Shown here piece by piece: positions 1 through 7,587 of a stretch of DNA of 42,350 nucleotides. The position numbers and the translations under genes are program-made. Source of the stretch: Bacteroidales bacterium. Lineage in GTDB: Bacteria > Bacteroidota > Bacteroidia > Bacteroidales > UBA932. Each line of letters begins with the position of its first letter. The stretch's first letter is position 1. The DNA lies in the NCBI GenBank assembly GCA_017554305.1, contig JAFZIN010000004.1:1-42350 (forward strand). Reading direction: 5' to 3'. The notes beneath the pieces are model-generated. The model saw only the letters and a program-made list of their open reading frames with translations. It had not been told where the DNA came from and searched no databases.

Positions 1-84
1 ACCTTTGTAAACGGCTGTATGACAGTTAAAAATGGAAAACTGACGGGAGCACGCAGAGCTCTTCCTCTATCATTTGACAGATAA
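1..84 (+). CDS. C-terminal end of a probable dihydroorotase (partial)
   Basis: Frame 1 is open from the window edge to the TAA at 82-84 and encodes a 27-residue tail that begins TFVNG and ends LPLSFDR. From memory, this resembles the end of Bacteroidota dihydroorotases, which often finish with an amidohydrolase-type TFVNG segment, a variable stretch and a final FDR. The stop lies one base before the ATG of the next gene (86), so the two are probably cotranscribed. Only the tail is visible, so the assignment rests on a short motif; another cyclic amidohydrolase is possible. Confidence 0.5.
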   Translation, partial: TFVNGCMTVKNGKLTGARRALPLSFDR

Positions 85-85
85 T

Positions 86-994
86 ATGAAATCCAATTTA
101 AAACTATTACCATACATTTTTGCCCTTGTCTCCATTACCTTTTGGGGGTTCTCTTTTATTTGGGAAGATTATCTGATTAAGAACAACATAGAGATTTTTG
201 CCTTCATTTTTGAGAGGATGCTTCTCTCTGCAGTTATCCTTTGGGCGGTAGGGCTTTTGATTGGTTCCATTCAGAAGATAGAGAAGGGGGATATGAAGTG
301 GATGTTCCTTCTTGCTTTGGGTGAGCCGTTTATCTATTTCCTGGGAGAAAACTTTGGAATAAAATATACATCGGGAGTTCTGGCTGCCGTTATAATTGCC
401 ACAATACCACTCTTTTGTACAGTTATTGACAGAATACTTTACAAGTTCAGACTCTCTTTTCAAAAGATATTCGGCTGTCTTCTTTCATTGGCCGGAATAA
501 TCTTCTTCTTTATGAATAAGGGCGGAATGGGTACATCCCCTCTGAAAGGGATTCTTTTGCTCTTTCTTTTTGCGGTTGGAGGTGCGTTGATATACGGTTA
601 CACCACCAAGAAGATGTGCCAAAAATACAGCCCGTTTACCATTGTAACCTATCAGTTTACATTCGGAGCCCTGTTGTTCCTGCCTCTGTTCTTGATTTTT
701 GGACTCAAAGGCCTTACTCCTGAGTACTTTACAATGGGAGTTCAATCCAAGATATTTGCTCTGGCTCTGCTTTGCTCCTGCATCTGCTTTGGACTATGGG
801 CATACTGCACGGGAAAACTGGGAGTTACAAGGGTCAATATCTTTTCCGCTTTAATTCCTCTGGTTTCTGCGGCAGTTGCCTATTTCCTCTTCCCTGGTCA
901 GGAGAGCTTTACCACCCTAAAGTTCATAGGTATAGCCCTTACCGTTACCGGCGTAGTGGTAGTACAGCTGGTCAAAGACGTCAAAGCCGCCTAA
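86..994 (+). CDS. EamA/DMT-family membrane transporter
   Basis: The 302-residue protein is almost wholly hydrophobic, with about ten predicted membrane segments in two similar halves. This is the layout of the drug/metabolite transporter (EamA) family, inner-membrane exporters of metabolites or amino acids. The first segment carries the family-like pattern ITFWGFSFIW; the C-terminal half ends in a valine-rich helix (TGVVVVQLV). A TTG codon at 74 would add four residues but overlaps the upstream stop, so I prefer the ATG at 86, one base after that stop. The substrate cannot be read from sequence. Likely transcribed with the upstream gene. Confidence 0.85.
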   Translation: MKSNLKLLPYIFALVSITFWGFSFIWEDYLIKNNIEIFAFIFERMLLSAVILWAVGLLIGSIQKIEKGDMKWMFLLALGEPFIYFLGENFGIKYTSGVLAAVIIATIPLFCTVIDRILYKFRLSFQKIFGCLLSLAGIIFFFMNKGGMGTSPLKGILLLFLFAVGGALIYGYTTKKMCQKYSPFTIVTYQFTFGALLFLPLFLIFGLKGLTPEYFTMGVQSKIFALALLCSCICFGLWAYCTGKLGVTRVNIFSALIPLVSAAVAYFLFPGQESFTTLKFIGIALTVTGVVVVQLVKDVKAA

Positions 995-1004
995 TATGAG
1001 AAAC

Positions 1005-1138
1005 TGAGCCCATTGTGAGCCCTTTGCGAGTTAAAGAATAATGCTTATAAGTTTCTGATTAATTGATATTTATCATGCGATTATCTCTACATCTATTAAT
1101 AATTGATACAAATAAATGAGCCCTTTATGAGCCCATTG
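1005..1138. repeat. Four copies of TGAGCCC[A/T]TT around the gene end
   Basis: Short direct repeats occur as two pairs with an 11-base period: TGAGCCCATT at 1005 and TGAGCCCTTT at 1016, then TGAGCCCTTT at 1117 and TGAGCCCATT at 1128. The second pair overlaps the last codons of the minus-strand AlbA_2 gene. The order of the two variants is reversed between the pairs. The rest of the 995-1124 gap is AT-rich; I see no coding or RNA gene in it. The origin is unknown. It may be a scar of local duplication or of insertion of the neighbouring gene. Confidence 0.5.
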
Positions 1139-2471
1139 AAAGTCCTTTGACTGAATAATATGTTCCTTTCCCCGTTGTTCCTTTAAGTTCTAAATATTGA
1201 GACAAAGATGCTAAAAGGCGAGTGGCTGTAGGTTTGCTTACTTTAAGCATTTCTCTAACATCAGAATTGGATACTTTACCAGTTTTGAGTGCGTGATTAA
1301 CTATCATCACACCTCGTTCGTTAATTCCTGACTCTTTTAGTTGTGCTGTTGGATTATTATAGAACATGACCATTAGGCCACCGAAAGATATATTGAAGAT
1401 AGGTGGTAATAGCTTTCCTTCAATAGCACCATTTACAATTTTCCCGATGCCACGACCCCAGGCCTCAATTTCTCCACAACGAAAGAATGCATTAGCTATT
1501 GAAGGATTGAAAGCACAGGAAGGATGTTTCTTAAACAAATTATCCAAATTCCAAGACTCAGGTAGTGAACCTGGATTCCAAAAAACAATTTTGTCCGGAT
1601 AAACGCTTATTTGTATAGGTATTTGTTCTGAATAGTCCTTATGTGCAATGCTATTTAAAAGACATTCTCGTATTGACTCTTCCGGATATGGCAGTGTCTC
1701 AATACGTTGTAGACGCTCGTATGAAATTAGATAGTTCAAATATTTAGTGGTGAGGAGGTCAAAGGTTCGCTCAACTTGTTGAACAAGACTTCCGTGAACT
1801 TCATCTTGAAAGACTAATTCAGTATCAGAGCGAAAGAATCCAATTTTAATGAAAGAACCTGGGAATAATCGTTCAGGTCTAGGGTGGAAAAGAAGAACTC
1901 CTGCACGTGTAACCTGGCCGTCATTCATTAAGTGTAGTGAAGATAGAAAATCTGCTAAAGAGTCACTTAAAACTTCAGAGTCTAAACGTTTCTTTTTGAC
2001 ACCTTTTTCCTTATAAATGCGGATATCTTCGGCAGAAAGATCTTCTGGTGTGATAGAAGGAACCTGTACGTTACACCAACGGACTCCTACCTTATGAAGG
2101 AGGAACTTGCTTAAAGCTGCTCCTTTTAATTCTTGCTTTGTACTACCGGATCGATAATGGTATTGTCCCTTATAAGTAACGGGATATGGGTAAGACTCCA
2201 CAACTATTTCAATGTACTTTTTCTTACCTGCGTGAAGAAGGTTAACATCTACCATTATCCCCAAAATGTCTCGAACTTTGTTGGGAATATCCTCCATTAA
2301 CTTATCGACATTAGGTATATCAATAACATCATGAGGATAATCGTCTTTAACACCGATATAAATCTTTCCCCCGTTAGCATTTGCGAATCCGCAGATCCAT
2401 TTGAGGTATTCATCATGCCAACTACTTTTGTACTCTATGTTCTGACTCTCATCCATAATCTTTGGTATCAT
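1125..2471 (-). CDS. AlbA_2/Schlafen-domain putative transcriptional regulator with GHKL-like ATP-binding domain
   Basis: The 448-residue protein has the order seen in the 'ATP-dependent DNA helicase RecG-related / AlbA_2' family. An N-terminal AlbA_2 domain occupies roughly residues 8-130 (E-x-K-x-S start, then FANANGGKIYIGVKDD). A HATPase_c_4-like domain lies around 250-360, with ECLLNSIAHKDYS as the N-box, NPGSLPE, and WGRGIGKI. A winged helix ends the protein (NSDVREMLKVSKPTATRLLASL). The helicase name is historical; no helicase motifs are present. Such proteins are thought to be regulators and are often accessory genes. It has its own reading direction and atypical 3' flanking repeats, and it lies downstream of the terminator of the pruA-dipeptidase operon. 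Its ligand and targets are unknown. Confidence 0.8.
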   Translation of the reverse strand: MIPKIMDESQNIEYKSSWHDEYLKWICGFANANGGKIYIGVKDDYPHDVIDIPNVDKLMEDIPNKVRDILGIMVDVNLLHAGKKKYIEIVVESYPYPVTYKGQYHYRSGSTKQELKGAALSKFLLHKVGVRWCNVQVPSITPEDLSAEDIRIYKEKGVKKKRLDSEVLSDSLADFLSSLHLMNDGQVTRAGVLLFHPRPERLFPGSFIKIGFFRSDTELVFQDEVHGSLVQQVERTFDLLTTKYLNYLISYERLQRIETLPYPEESIRECLLNSIAHKDYSEQIPIQISVYPDKIVFWNPGSLPESWNLDNLFKKHPSCAFNPSIANAFFRCGEIEAWGRGIGKIVNGAIEGKLLPPIFNISFGGLMVMFYNNPTAQLKESGINERGVMIVNHALKTGKVSNSDVREMLKVSKPTATRLLASLSQYLELKGTTGKGTYYSVKGLSMGS

Positions 2472-2556
2472 TTATTGCAAAGAAAATCGGAAAGACGTTA
2501 GGGCGGTTACCATAGAGTACATTTTACCCTCCCAACCCAGGGTGAAATAGTTCAAA

Positions 2557-2593
2557 AAAGAAAGAGATGACCAATTTGATCATCTCTTTCTTT
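2557..2593 (-). terminator. Rho-independent terminator of the pruA-dipeptidase operon
   Basis: A perfect 14-bp stem (2557-2570 pairs with 2580-2593; arm AAAGAAAGAGATGA) encloses a 9-base loop. Read on the minus strand it follows the dipeptidase stop by about 27 bases and is followed by a run of six T. The stem is A/T-rich but long. Confidence 0.8.
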
Positions 2594-2620
2594 TATAATA
2601 AGTCTATTGTAATTGACTTA

Positions 2621-3751
2621 TTATATGGTCATTGCCATATCTTCAACCTGGCTGAAGGCGCGGAGGAAGTTTTCACCAAGGACTTTCTTAATCTCATCAT
2701 CTGAGTAACCGCGGTGGCGGAGCTCTTTGGTGATAATCTCAAACTTGCTTACGTCTTCCATACCTATAGGTGGCATTTCAATTCCGTCATAGTCTGAACC
2801 CAGACCAACGTAATCTATTCCTACCAAGTTAATTACGTGCTCTATGTGATCTACCAGAAGCTTGTAGGAAGGAGAAGGGAAGTTCTTCTTGATGTATGCC
2901 GTCATTCTCTTGAACTCTGCTATCTCCTTCTTTCCCTTCTTACCGCTTCTCCAGTAAGCCTTCATTGCTGCATCATACTGATCTGCAGCATCAAAGTACT
3001 CGTCTGTACCGTAAGCGTCACTTAGGAATGCAGGGTAGAAATTTATCTGAATTACACCGCCGGCCTTTGCAAGATCCTTTATCATCTTGTCTGTCATATT
3101 TCTTGGATGCTTGCACATTGCACGGCAGCAGGAGTGTGTTGCAACTATAGGAGCCTTAGAGTATTTGAGGCAGTCATAGAATGATTCGTCTGAGAGGTGT
3201 GATACATCTACTATCATACCCAGGCGGTTCATCTGCTCAACAACCTTCTTTCCAAAAGGAGAGAGTCCGTGCCACTTTGCCTCTTTTGGAGCGCAGGAGT
3301 CACAGAGCTGGTTATGTGCTGAATGGCAGAGCGTTACATATCTTACTCCCATTCTGTAAAATTCGTTCAGAAGGGCAATGTCATTCTGGATTGGAGCACC
3401 GTTCTCCATACCCAGCATAATGGCTCCTCTGCCGCTCTTTTTAATTTCACGGGCGTGACGTACTGAGTATGCCAGTTCAACTTTGTCTCTGTTGGCTGCA
3501 ATCATATCCTTTGTCTCACCTATGAGTCTGACTGCCTGAACGGTAGCCTGATCAGGAGTGAGGCGTGTGCGGGTAAAGATTGCATAGAAGGAGAGGTCCA
3601 AACCGCCCTCTTTCATTCTTATGAAATCATTGTGTCCCTCGTCACTTCTTTTTCCGAGGTCTGCATGTTCTTCATCAATTCTTAGAGGTGTGTCACAGTG
3701 TGTGTCCACAACCATTGCTTCCATGTGAAGCTGATGTACAGATTTTGCCAT
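2621..3751 (-). CDS. M19-family (membrane/renal-type) dipeptidase
   Basis: The 376-residue protein matches peptidase family M19, binuclear zinc dipeptidases that hydrolyse dipeptides. The metal-binding residues are visible in order: His18 and Asp20 in DTHCDTP, bridging Glu116 in GMENGAP, His185 in DVSHLSD, His206 in ATHSCCR, and the late Asp in GLGSDYDG. There is no obvious signal peptide, so a cytoplasmic role in completing peptide breakdown is likely. The gene starts 8 bases after the pruA stop on the same strand, so the two form an operon, consistent with use of proline- or ornithine-containing peptides. Length is normal for bacterial M19 enzymes. Confidence 0.93.
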   Translation of the reverse strand: MAKSVHQLHMEAMVVDTHCDTPLRIDEEHADLGKRSDEGHNDFIRMKEGGLDLSFYAIFTRTRLTPDQATVQAVRLIGETKDMIAANRDKVELAYSVRHAREIKKSGRGAIMLGMENGAPIQNDIALLNEFYRMGVRYVTLCHSAHNQLCDSCAPKEAKWHGLSPFGKKVVEQMNRLGMIVDVSHLSDESFYDCLKYSKAPIVATHSCCRAMCKHPRNMTDKMIKDLAKAGGVIQINFYPAFLSDAYGTDEYFDAADQYDAAMKAYWRSGKKGKKEIAEFKRMTAYIKKNFPSPSYKLLVDHIEHVINLVGIDYVGLGSDYDGIEMPPIGMEDVSKFEIITKELRHRGYSDDEIKKVLGENFLRAFSQVEDMAMTI

Positions 3752-3759
3752 AGTTGTAA

Positions 3760-5385
3760 TTATTTCATATAGCTGTATTTCCAGGATGTAGGAGAAACCA
3801 GGGTCTCCTTAATTGCGCGGGAAGTAACCCATCTCATTAGGTTGAATGAGCTGCCGGCCTTGTCATTTGTTCCGGATGCTCTTGAACCTCCGAACGGCTG
3901 CAAACCTACTACCGCTCCGGTTGGCTTGTCATTGATGTAGAAGTTTCCTGCGCTGTATCTGAGCTTGTTACAGATATCGTCACAAGCTATTCTGTCCTGT
4001 CCGAATACTGAGCCGGTAAGGCCGTATGGAGAGGTTGTATTGCAGAGTTCAATTGCCTTCTCAAGGTTCTTGTCTTCATATACGTAAACGGTAAGAACAG
4101 GACCAAAGAGCTCCTCTGCCATTGTCTTGAAATCCGGCTTTTTAGCAAGGATTACGGTTGGCTGAATAAAGTAACCTACGCTCTTGTCACAAGTTCCGCC
4201 AATAACTATCTCTGCATCCTTGGATCTCTTTGCGTATGCAATTGCCTTTGCAATGTTGTCAAATGAAGGCTCGTCAATAACGGCGTTTACAAAGTTCTCC
4301 GGATCCATTACGTCTCCCATCTTAACTGCTGTGCATCTCTCCTTCATTCCCTTCAGCACCTTAGCCCACAGTGATTTAGGGCAGTACATACGGCTGGCGG
4401 CAGAACATTTCTGACCTGCAAATTCAAAGGCTCCGCAGAATGCTGCGTTTGCAACTGCCTCAGGATCAGCACTTGGATGAACAAATATAAAGTCTTTTCC
4501 GCCGGTCTCTCCAACCAGACGAGGGAAGGTCTTGTACTTGTCTATATTCATTCCTACGCTCTTCCAAAGTCCGTAGAATGTGGCACTTGAACCGGTAAAG
4601 TGAATACCTCCCAAATCTGGAGATGCCAGTGCAACCTTTCCGATAACTGCGCCGGGACCCGGCAGGAAGTTAACAACTCCCGCAGGAAGACCAGCCTCCA
4701 TAAATACCTTCATTACATAGTAGTTGGAGAGCAGAGCGGTAGTTGAAGGCTTCCAAACCGTTGTGTTACCCATAAGTACAGGGGTCATGTTGAGGTTGGA
4801 TGCAATTGAGGTGAAGTTGAACGGAGTAACCGCCAGGATGAAGCCCTCCAAAGGTCTGTATTCCATTGAGTTAATCTGACCCGGAGCACACTTTGGCTGC
4901 ATGGCGTAAATCTCTGAAGCGTATGCTGCGTTGTAACGGAGGAAGTCTATAAGCTCGCAGGCTGAGTCAATCTCTGCCTGGAACATATTCTTACTCTGGC
5001 CCAGCATACATGCTGCATTAATCAATGCTCTGTATTTTCCTGCAATCAGATCTGCTGCTTTTAATAGGATGGCGGCTCTTGTTCTCCAAGGAGTCTCACC
5101 CCAGGCCTTATGTGCCTTCATAGCGGCCTCTACTGCCATCTTAACCTCTTTCTCTCCGGCCTTATGATAGGTAGCCAGAACATGTTTATGATTGTGAGGC
5201 TCAACAACTTTGCCTATGTTGCCGGTACGAACCTCCTTACCGCCAATGATAAGAGGAATCTCTACAACGGTTTTGCTCTGTCTTTTAAGTTCCGCATCTA
5301 TTGCAATGCGCTCCGGACTGCCTGCAAGATAGCCTTTTACGGGTTCGTTAGCCGGCAGAGGAAAGCTGAAAATTGAATTGTTCAT
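3760..5385 (-). CDS. pruA: L-glutamate gamma-semialdehyde dehydrogenase (1-pyrroline-5-carboxylate dehydrogenase)
   Basis: This aldehyde dehydrogenase oxidises glutamate semialdehyde/P5C to glutamate with NAD+, the last step of proline, and often ornithine or arginine, degradation. With the ATG at 5385 the protein is 541 residues, the usual size of the Bacteroidota/eukaryote-type single-domain enzyme. The frame is open back to 5478, but that would add 31 Asn/Lys-rich residues and run through the promoter. Catalytic residues are Glu293 (VGETGGKD) and nucleophile Cys327 (FAGQKCSAASR). The NAD-binding region shows TPFNFTSIASN and FTGSSATF. No proline dehydrogenase is in the window. A promoter lies at 5425-5455, and the M19 dipeptidase follows after 8 bases. 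Confidence 0.94.
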   Translation of the reverse strand: MNNSIFSFPLPANEPVKGYLAGSPERIAIDAELKRQSKTVVEIPLIIGGKEVRTGNIGKVVEPHNHKHVLATYHKAGEKEVKMAVEAAMKAHKAWGETPWRTRAAILLKAADLIAGKYRALINAACMLGQSKNMFQAEIDSACELIDFLRYNAAYASEIYAMQPKCAPGQINSMEYRPLEGFILAVTPFNFTSIASNLNMTPVLMGNTTVWKPSTTALLSNYYVMKVFMEAGLPAGVVNFLPGPGAVIGKVALASPDLGGIHFTGSSATFYGLWKSVGMNIDKYKTFPRLVGETGGKDFIFVHPSADPEAVANAAFCGAFEFAGQKCSAASRMYCPKSLWAKVLKGMKERCTAVKMGDVMDPENFVNAVIDEPSFDNIAKAIAYAKRSKDAEIVIGGTCDKSVGYFIQPTVILAKKPDFKTMAEELFGPVLTVYVYEDKNLEKAIELCNTTSPYGLTGSVFGQDRIACDDICNKLRYSAGNFYINDKPTGAVVGLQPFGGSRASGTNDKAGSSFNLMRWVTSRAIKETLVSPTSWKYSYMK

Positions 5386-5424
5386 AATATCTGATTTTTG
5401 ATTGTTCTTGTTGTCTATCTCATA

Positions 5425-5455
5425 CAAATTTACTTTTTTTGAAAAAAAGTTGCAA
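5425..5455 (-). promoter_or_regulatory. Bacteroidota-type promoter of pruA
   Basis: On the minus strand TAAATTTG (5425-5432) fits the -7 consensus TAnnTTTG. A TTG (5453-5455) lies 20 bases upstream, as expected for the -33 element. Transcription would begin near 5418, leaving a leader of about 33 nt before the ATG at 5385; this supports that start over the longer frame. Confidence 0.7.
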
Positions 5456-5487
5456 CATTCTTTTAAGGAGTGCGTCATATTGGTGGA

Positions 5488-6012
5488 ATGAAGAGAAAAT
5501 CCATAGACATAGAGGAGATTTACGACAGCTTTTCCAGAGGGCTCTATTTTACGGCCCTCCGTCTGTTGGGTAACCCTGCGGAGGCGGAAGATGCCATGCA
5601 GGAGAGCATACTCAAGTATTATGATAAAGCGGAGAGAGAGGAGATTGAGAACATAGGAGGTTGGCTCAGAAGGGTTTGCGTAAGAAAATGTTTGGATATT
5701 CTAAGGAGGAGGGAGAGAAAAAGCGCCTACGACCAGGAGATTTCATTCCTGGCAGAAAATTCTGAGCCTGAACTTTATACGGGAGCGGAGAGCGCGGAAG
5801 AGACGCCAATAATCCAATTGGTAATGAAACTTATAGCATATCTTCCTAACAGTTGCCGTACAACGGTCTCTCTCAAACTGATAGAGGGATATGACTATGA
5901 AGAGATAGCTCAGATTACCGGAGACAAAGAGAGTTCAATAAGAAGTCAATATATGAGAGGAAGACAACACCTTGTCCAACTCTTAAAAAAGGAGGGAATA
6001 AATTATGAGTAG
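5488..6012 (+). CDS. ECF-type RNA polymerase sigma factor
   Basis: This 174-residue sigma-70 family protein has only regions 2 and 4. Region 2 is at about residues 8-75 (YFTALRLLGNPAEAEDAMQE, then GWLRRVCVRKCLDILRR). Region 4 is at about 110-168 (LPNSCRTTVSLKLIEGYDYEEIA, then the helix-turn-helix KESSIRSQYMRGRQHL). The ATG at 5488 is preferred; a GTG at 5470 would add six residues. It overlaps the next gene by 8 bases, so the two are translationally linked, and that neighbour is a single-pass membrane protein like many anti-sigma factors. The target regulon is unknown; the GIN-domain gene just downstream is a good candidate. Confidence 0.93.
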   Translation: MKRKSIDIEEIYDSFSRGLYFTALRLLGNPAEAEDAMQESILKYYDKAEREEIENIGGWLRRVCVRKCLDILRRRERKSAYDQEISFLAENSEPELYTGAESAEETPIIQLVMKLIAYLPNSCRTTVSLKLIEGYDYEEIAQITGDKESSIRSQYMRGRQHLVQLLKKEGINYE

Positions 6013-6541
6013 ACATACCCTAGAGGAGATAATCCAAAGAAACAGAGAGCTTTTTGACCAGGGAAGCATGCCGGAAGGGCACAAAGAGAGATTTCTTGCC
6101 CGCCTTCAGCAGAAGGAGGCCAAAAAGAACCTGTGGAGAAGGATAATAGACTGGTCATCAAGCCTGTATACCGGAAGAGGACTTTCCATCTCCATTGCCG
6201 GAGGGCTCTGTGCAGTGGCTGTTGCCTTCCTCCTTATTAAAGATCCTTCCGTTACGGATTCCACCAAGAGGATGGAAAACAGATATATGCTTGAGATGGA
6301 GAAGTATGCGGATGAACTGGCAGACAGAATCTCTGAGATTGGAGAGTTTGACAGAGAGGATGTAAAATACTCCATTGAGAGCATAGTTGCCTCAGACACA
6401 ATCCCTTTGAATCTTCAACTTCCTAAGGAGATGAGCAAAAAGGAGAAGCAGAAGATTATCAAAGAGTACTATGAGAGGAAGATGGAGGGACTTAAAAAAG
6501 TAAAGACATTTATCGCGATAAATACAGAACAGGAAAATTAA
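6005..6541 (+). CDS. Single-pass membrane protein, probable anti-sigma factor
   Basis: The 178-residue protein has an N-terminal charged cytoplasmic part (about residues 1-58), one membrane segment at about 60-78 (SISIAGGLCAVAVAFLLI), and a charged helical C-terminal part of about 100 residues. That topology, and its start inside the end of the ECF sigma gene (8-bp overlap), fit an anti-sigma factor. I see no ZAS zinc motif (HxxxCxxC), so it is not a classical zinc anti-sigma factor. The remainder has no family I recognise. The function is inferred from position and topology only. Confidence 0.6.
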   Translation: MSRHTLEEIIQRNRELFDQGSMPEGHKERFLARLQQKEAKKNLWRRIIDWSSSLYTGRGLSISIAGGLCAVAVAFLLIKDPSVTDSTKRMENRYMLEMEKYADELADRISEIGEFDREDVKYSIESIVASDTIPLNLQLPKEMSKKEKQKIIKEYYERKMEGLKKVKTFIAINTEQEN

Positions 6542-6553
6542 AAAAGGAACAAT

Positions 6554-7474
6554 ATGAAACAGATTATCAGATCATTATGTAAGGCGGCACTGGCAGCGAT
6601 TCTGGTAGCGGCAGTTGCAGTACCATCCTTCTCACAGACTGCTAAAGTAACTGTGATAAAGGCAGATAACTCATCAAAAGATAAGGTCGTTACAGATGGA
6701 ACAACTTGCAAGGCATCATTCTTATTCTCTGAAATTACAGCAATTAGTGCATCTTCAGTGTTTGAGGTTGAGGTAAGCAAGTCTAACGTGGGAAGGGTAA
6801 CGGTTACGGCCCCAAAAAGGACTCTGGAGCACTTAATTGTAAAGTATGACAACGGAACCCTCAAACTCAGAGTGGAGAACGGATACTCCTTCTCATCCAA
6901 CAAACCTGCCAGAGGCAAGAATCTGAGAGGACCGGTAAAGGTTACAGTAGAAGCTATAAAACTCTCAAAGATAGATCTTTCCGGAGCATCTTCACTCACT
7001 CTGAAAGACTCCTTCAACGAGGATGAGTGCTTTATTGACCTCAGCGGTGCCAGCAAGGCAAAGCTCAACAACCTCTCCGCAAGGAAGATTAAGTATGACG
7101 TAAGCGGCGCTTCCAACCTCATTCAGAGCGGTTCTTTCACTGAGGTAGATATTGATGCCAGCGGAGCCTCAAAAGTCAAAATTACGGGCAATATTGTGAA
7201 TTTGACAGCAGATATAAGCGGTGCCTCATCAGTAGATGTTGACGGAAAGGGAGAGAGCGTTAACGTAGATGCCAGCGGAGCGTCACATTTCAACGGAGAT
7301 GATTTTACCGTAAACAGTGCAAAAGTAGACCTCAGCGGGGCTTCAAAGGGTAGAGTAAGAGTTCTCAAGAGCATAAAGGGAGAACTCTCAGGTGCCTCAA
7401 AATTAATATATTCCGGCAATCCGGACAAGGTTATGATTGAGAGAACGCGCGGTACATCGCTGAGTCATCAATAG
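6554..7474 (+). CDS. Secreted GIN-domain (DUF2807-type) beta-repeat protein
   Basis: The 306-residue protein starts with a signal peptide (hydrophobic stretch to about residue 25, VAVPSFSQ). Residues 60-140 form a leading domain with SSVFEVEV and LRVENG, typical of 'head GIN domain' putative autotransporter-adhesin-like proteins. Residues 141-285 carry eight SGAS motifs, beginning at 143, 164, 184, 203, 222, 241, 261 and 279, spaced 18-21 residues, as in a right-handed beta-helix. It would act in the periplasm or outer envelope; the molecular function of the family is unknown. It lies 12 bases after the anti-sigma-like gene, so it may be both in the operon of the ECF factor and its target. 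Confidence 0.85.
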   Translation: MKQIIRSLCKAALAAILVAAVAVPSFSQTAKVTVIKADNSSKDKVVTDGTTCKASFLFSEITAISASSVFEVEVSKSNVGRVTVTAPKRTLEHLIVKYDNGTLKLRVENGYSFSSNKPARGKNLRGPVKVTVEAIKLSKIDLSGASSLTLKDSFNEDECFIDLSGASKAKLNNLSARKIKYDVSGASNLIQSGSFTEVDIDASGASKVKITGNIVNLTADISGASSVDVDGKGESVNVDASGASHFNGDDFTVNSAKVDLSGASKGRVRVLKSIKGELSGASKLIYSGNPDKVMIERTRGTSLSHQ

Positions 7475-7511
7475 TAGTGTAGTTGGTTGTTAGTGACATT
7501 TTGTCATAAGT

Positions 7512-7554
7512 CTCCCGATGGTATAAAGATTGAAACACCATCGGGAGTATTTTT
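7512..7554 (+). terminator. Rho-independent terminator after the GIN-domain gene
   Basis: A perfect 11-bp stem (CTCCCGATGGT at 7512-7522 with its complement at 7537-7547) has a 14-base loop and is followed by TATTTTT. It ends the sigma/anti-sigma/GIN transcript before htpG. Confidence 0.85.
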
Positions 7555-7587
7555 ATATAAACAGAAAGAGTTTAAAAAGTAAATATT

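Noticed and set aside
5386-5478. N-terminal extension of PruA to 5478
   Set aside because: The extension would span the -7 and -33 boxes, is not family-like, and overlaps the divergent sigma gene leader.
6538-7428. Long minus-strand open frames opposite the GIN-domain gene
   Set aside because: They mirror the regular SGAS codon pattern of the plus-strand gene, have no start context and encode no recognisable protein.
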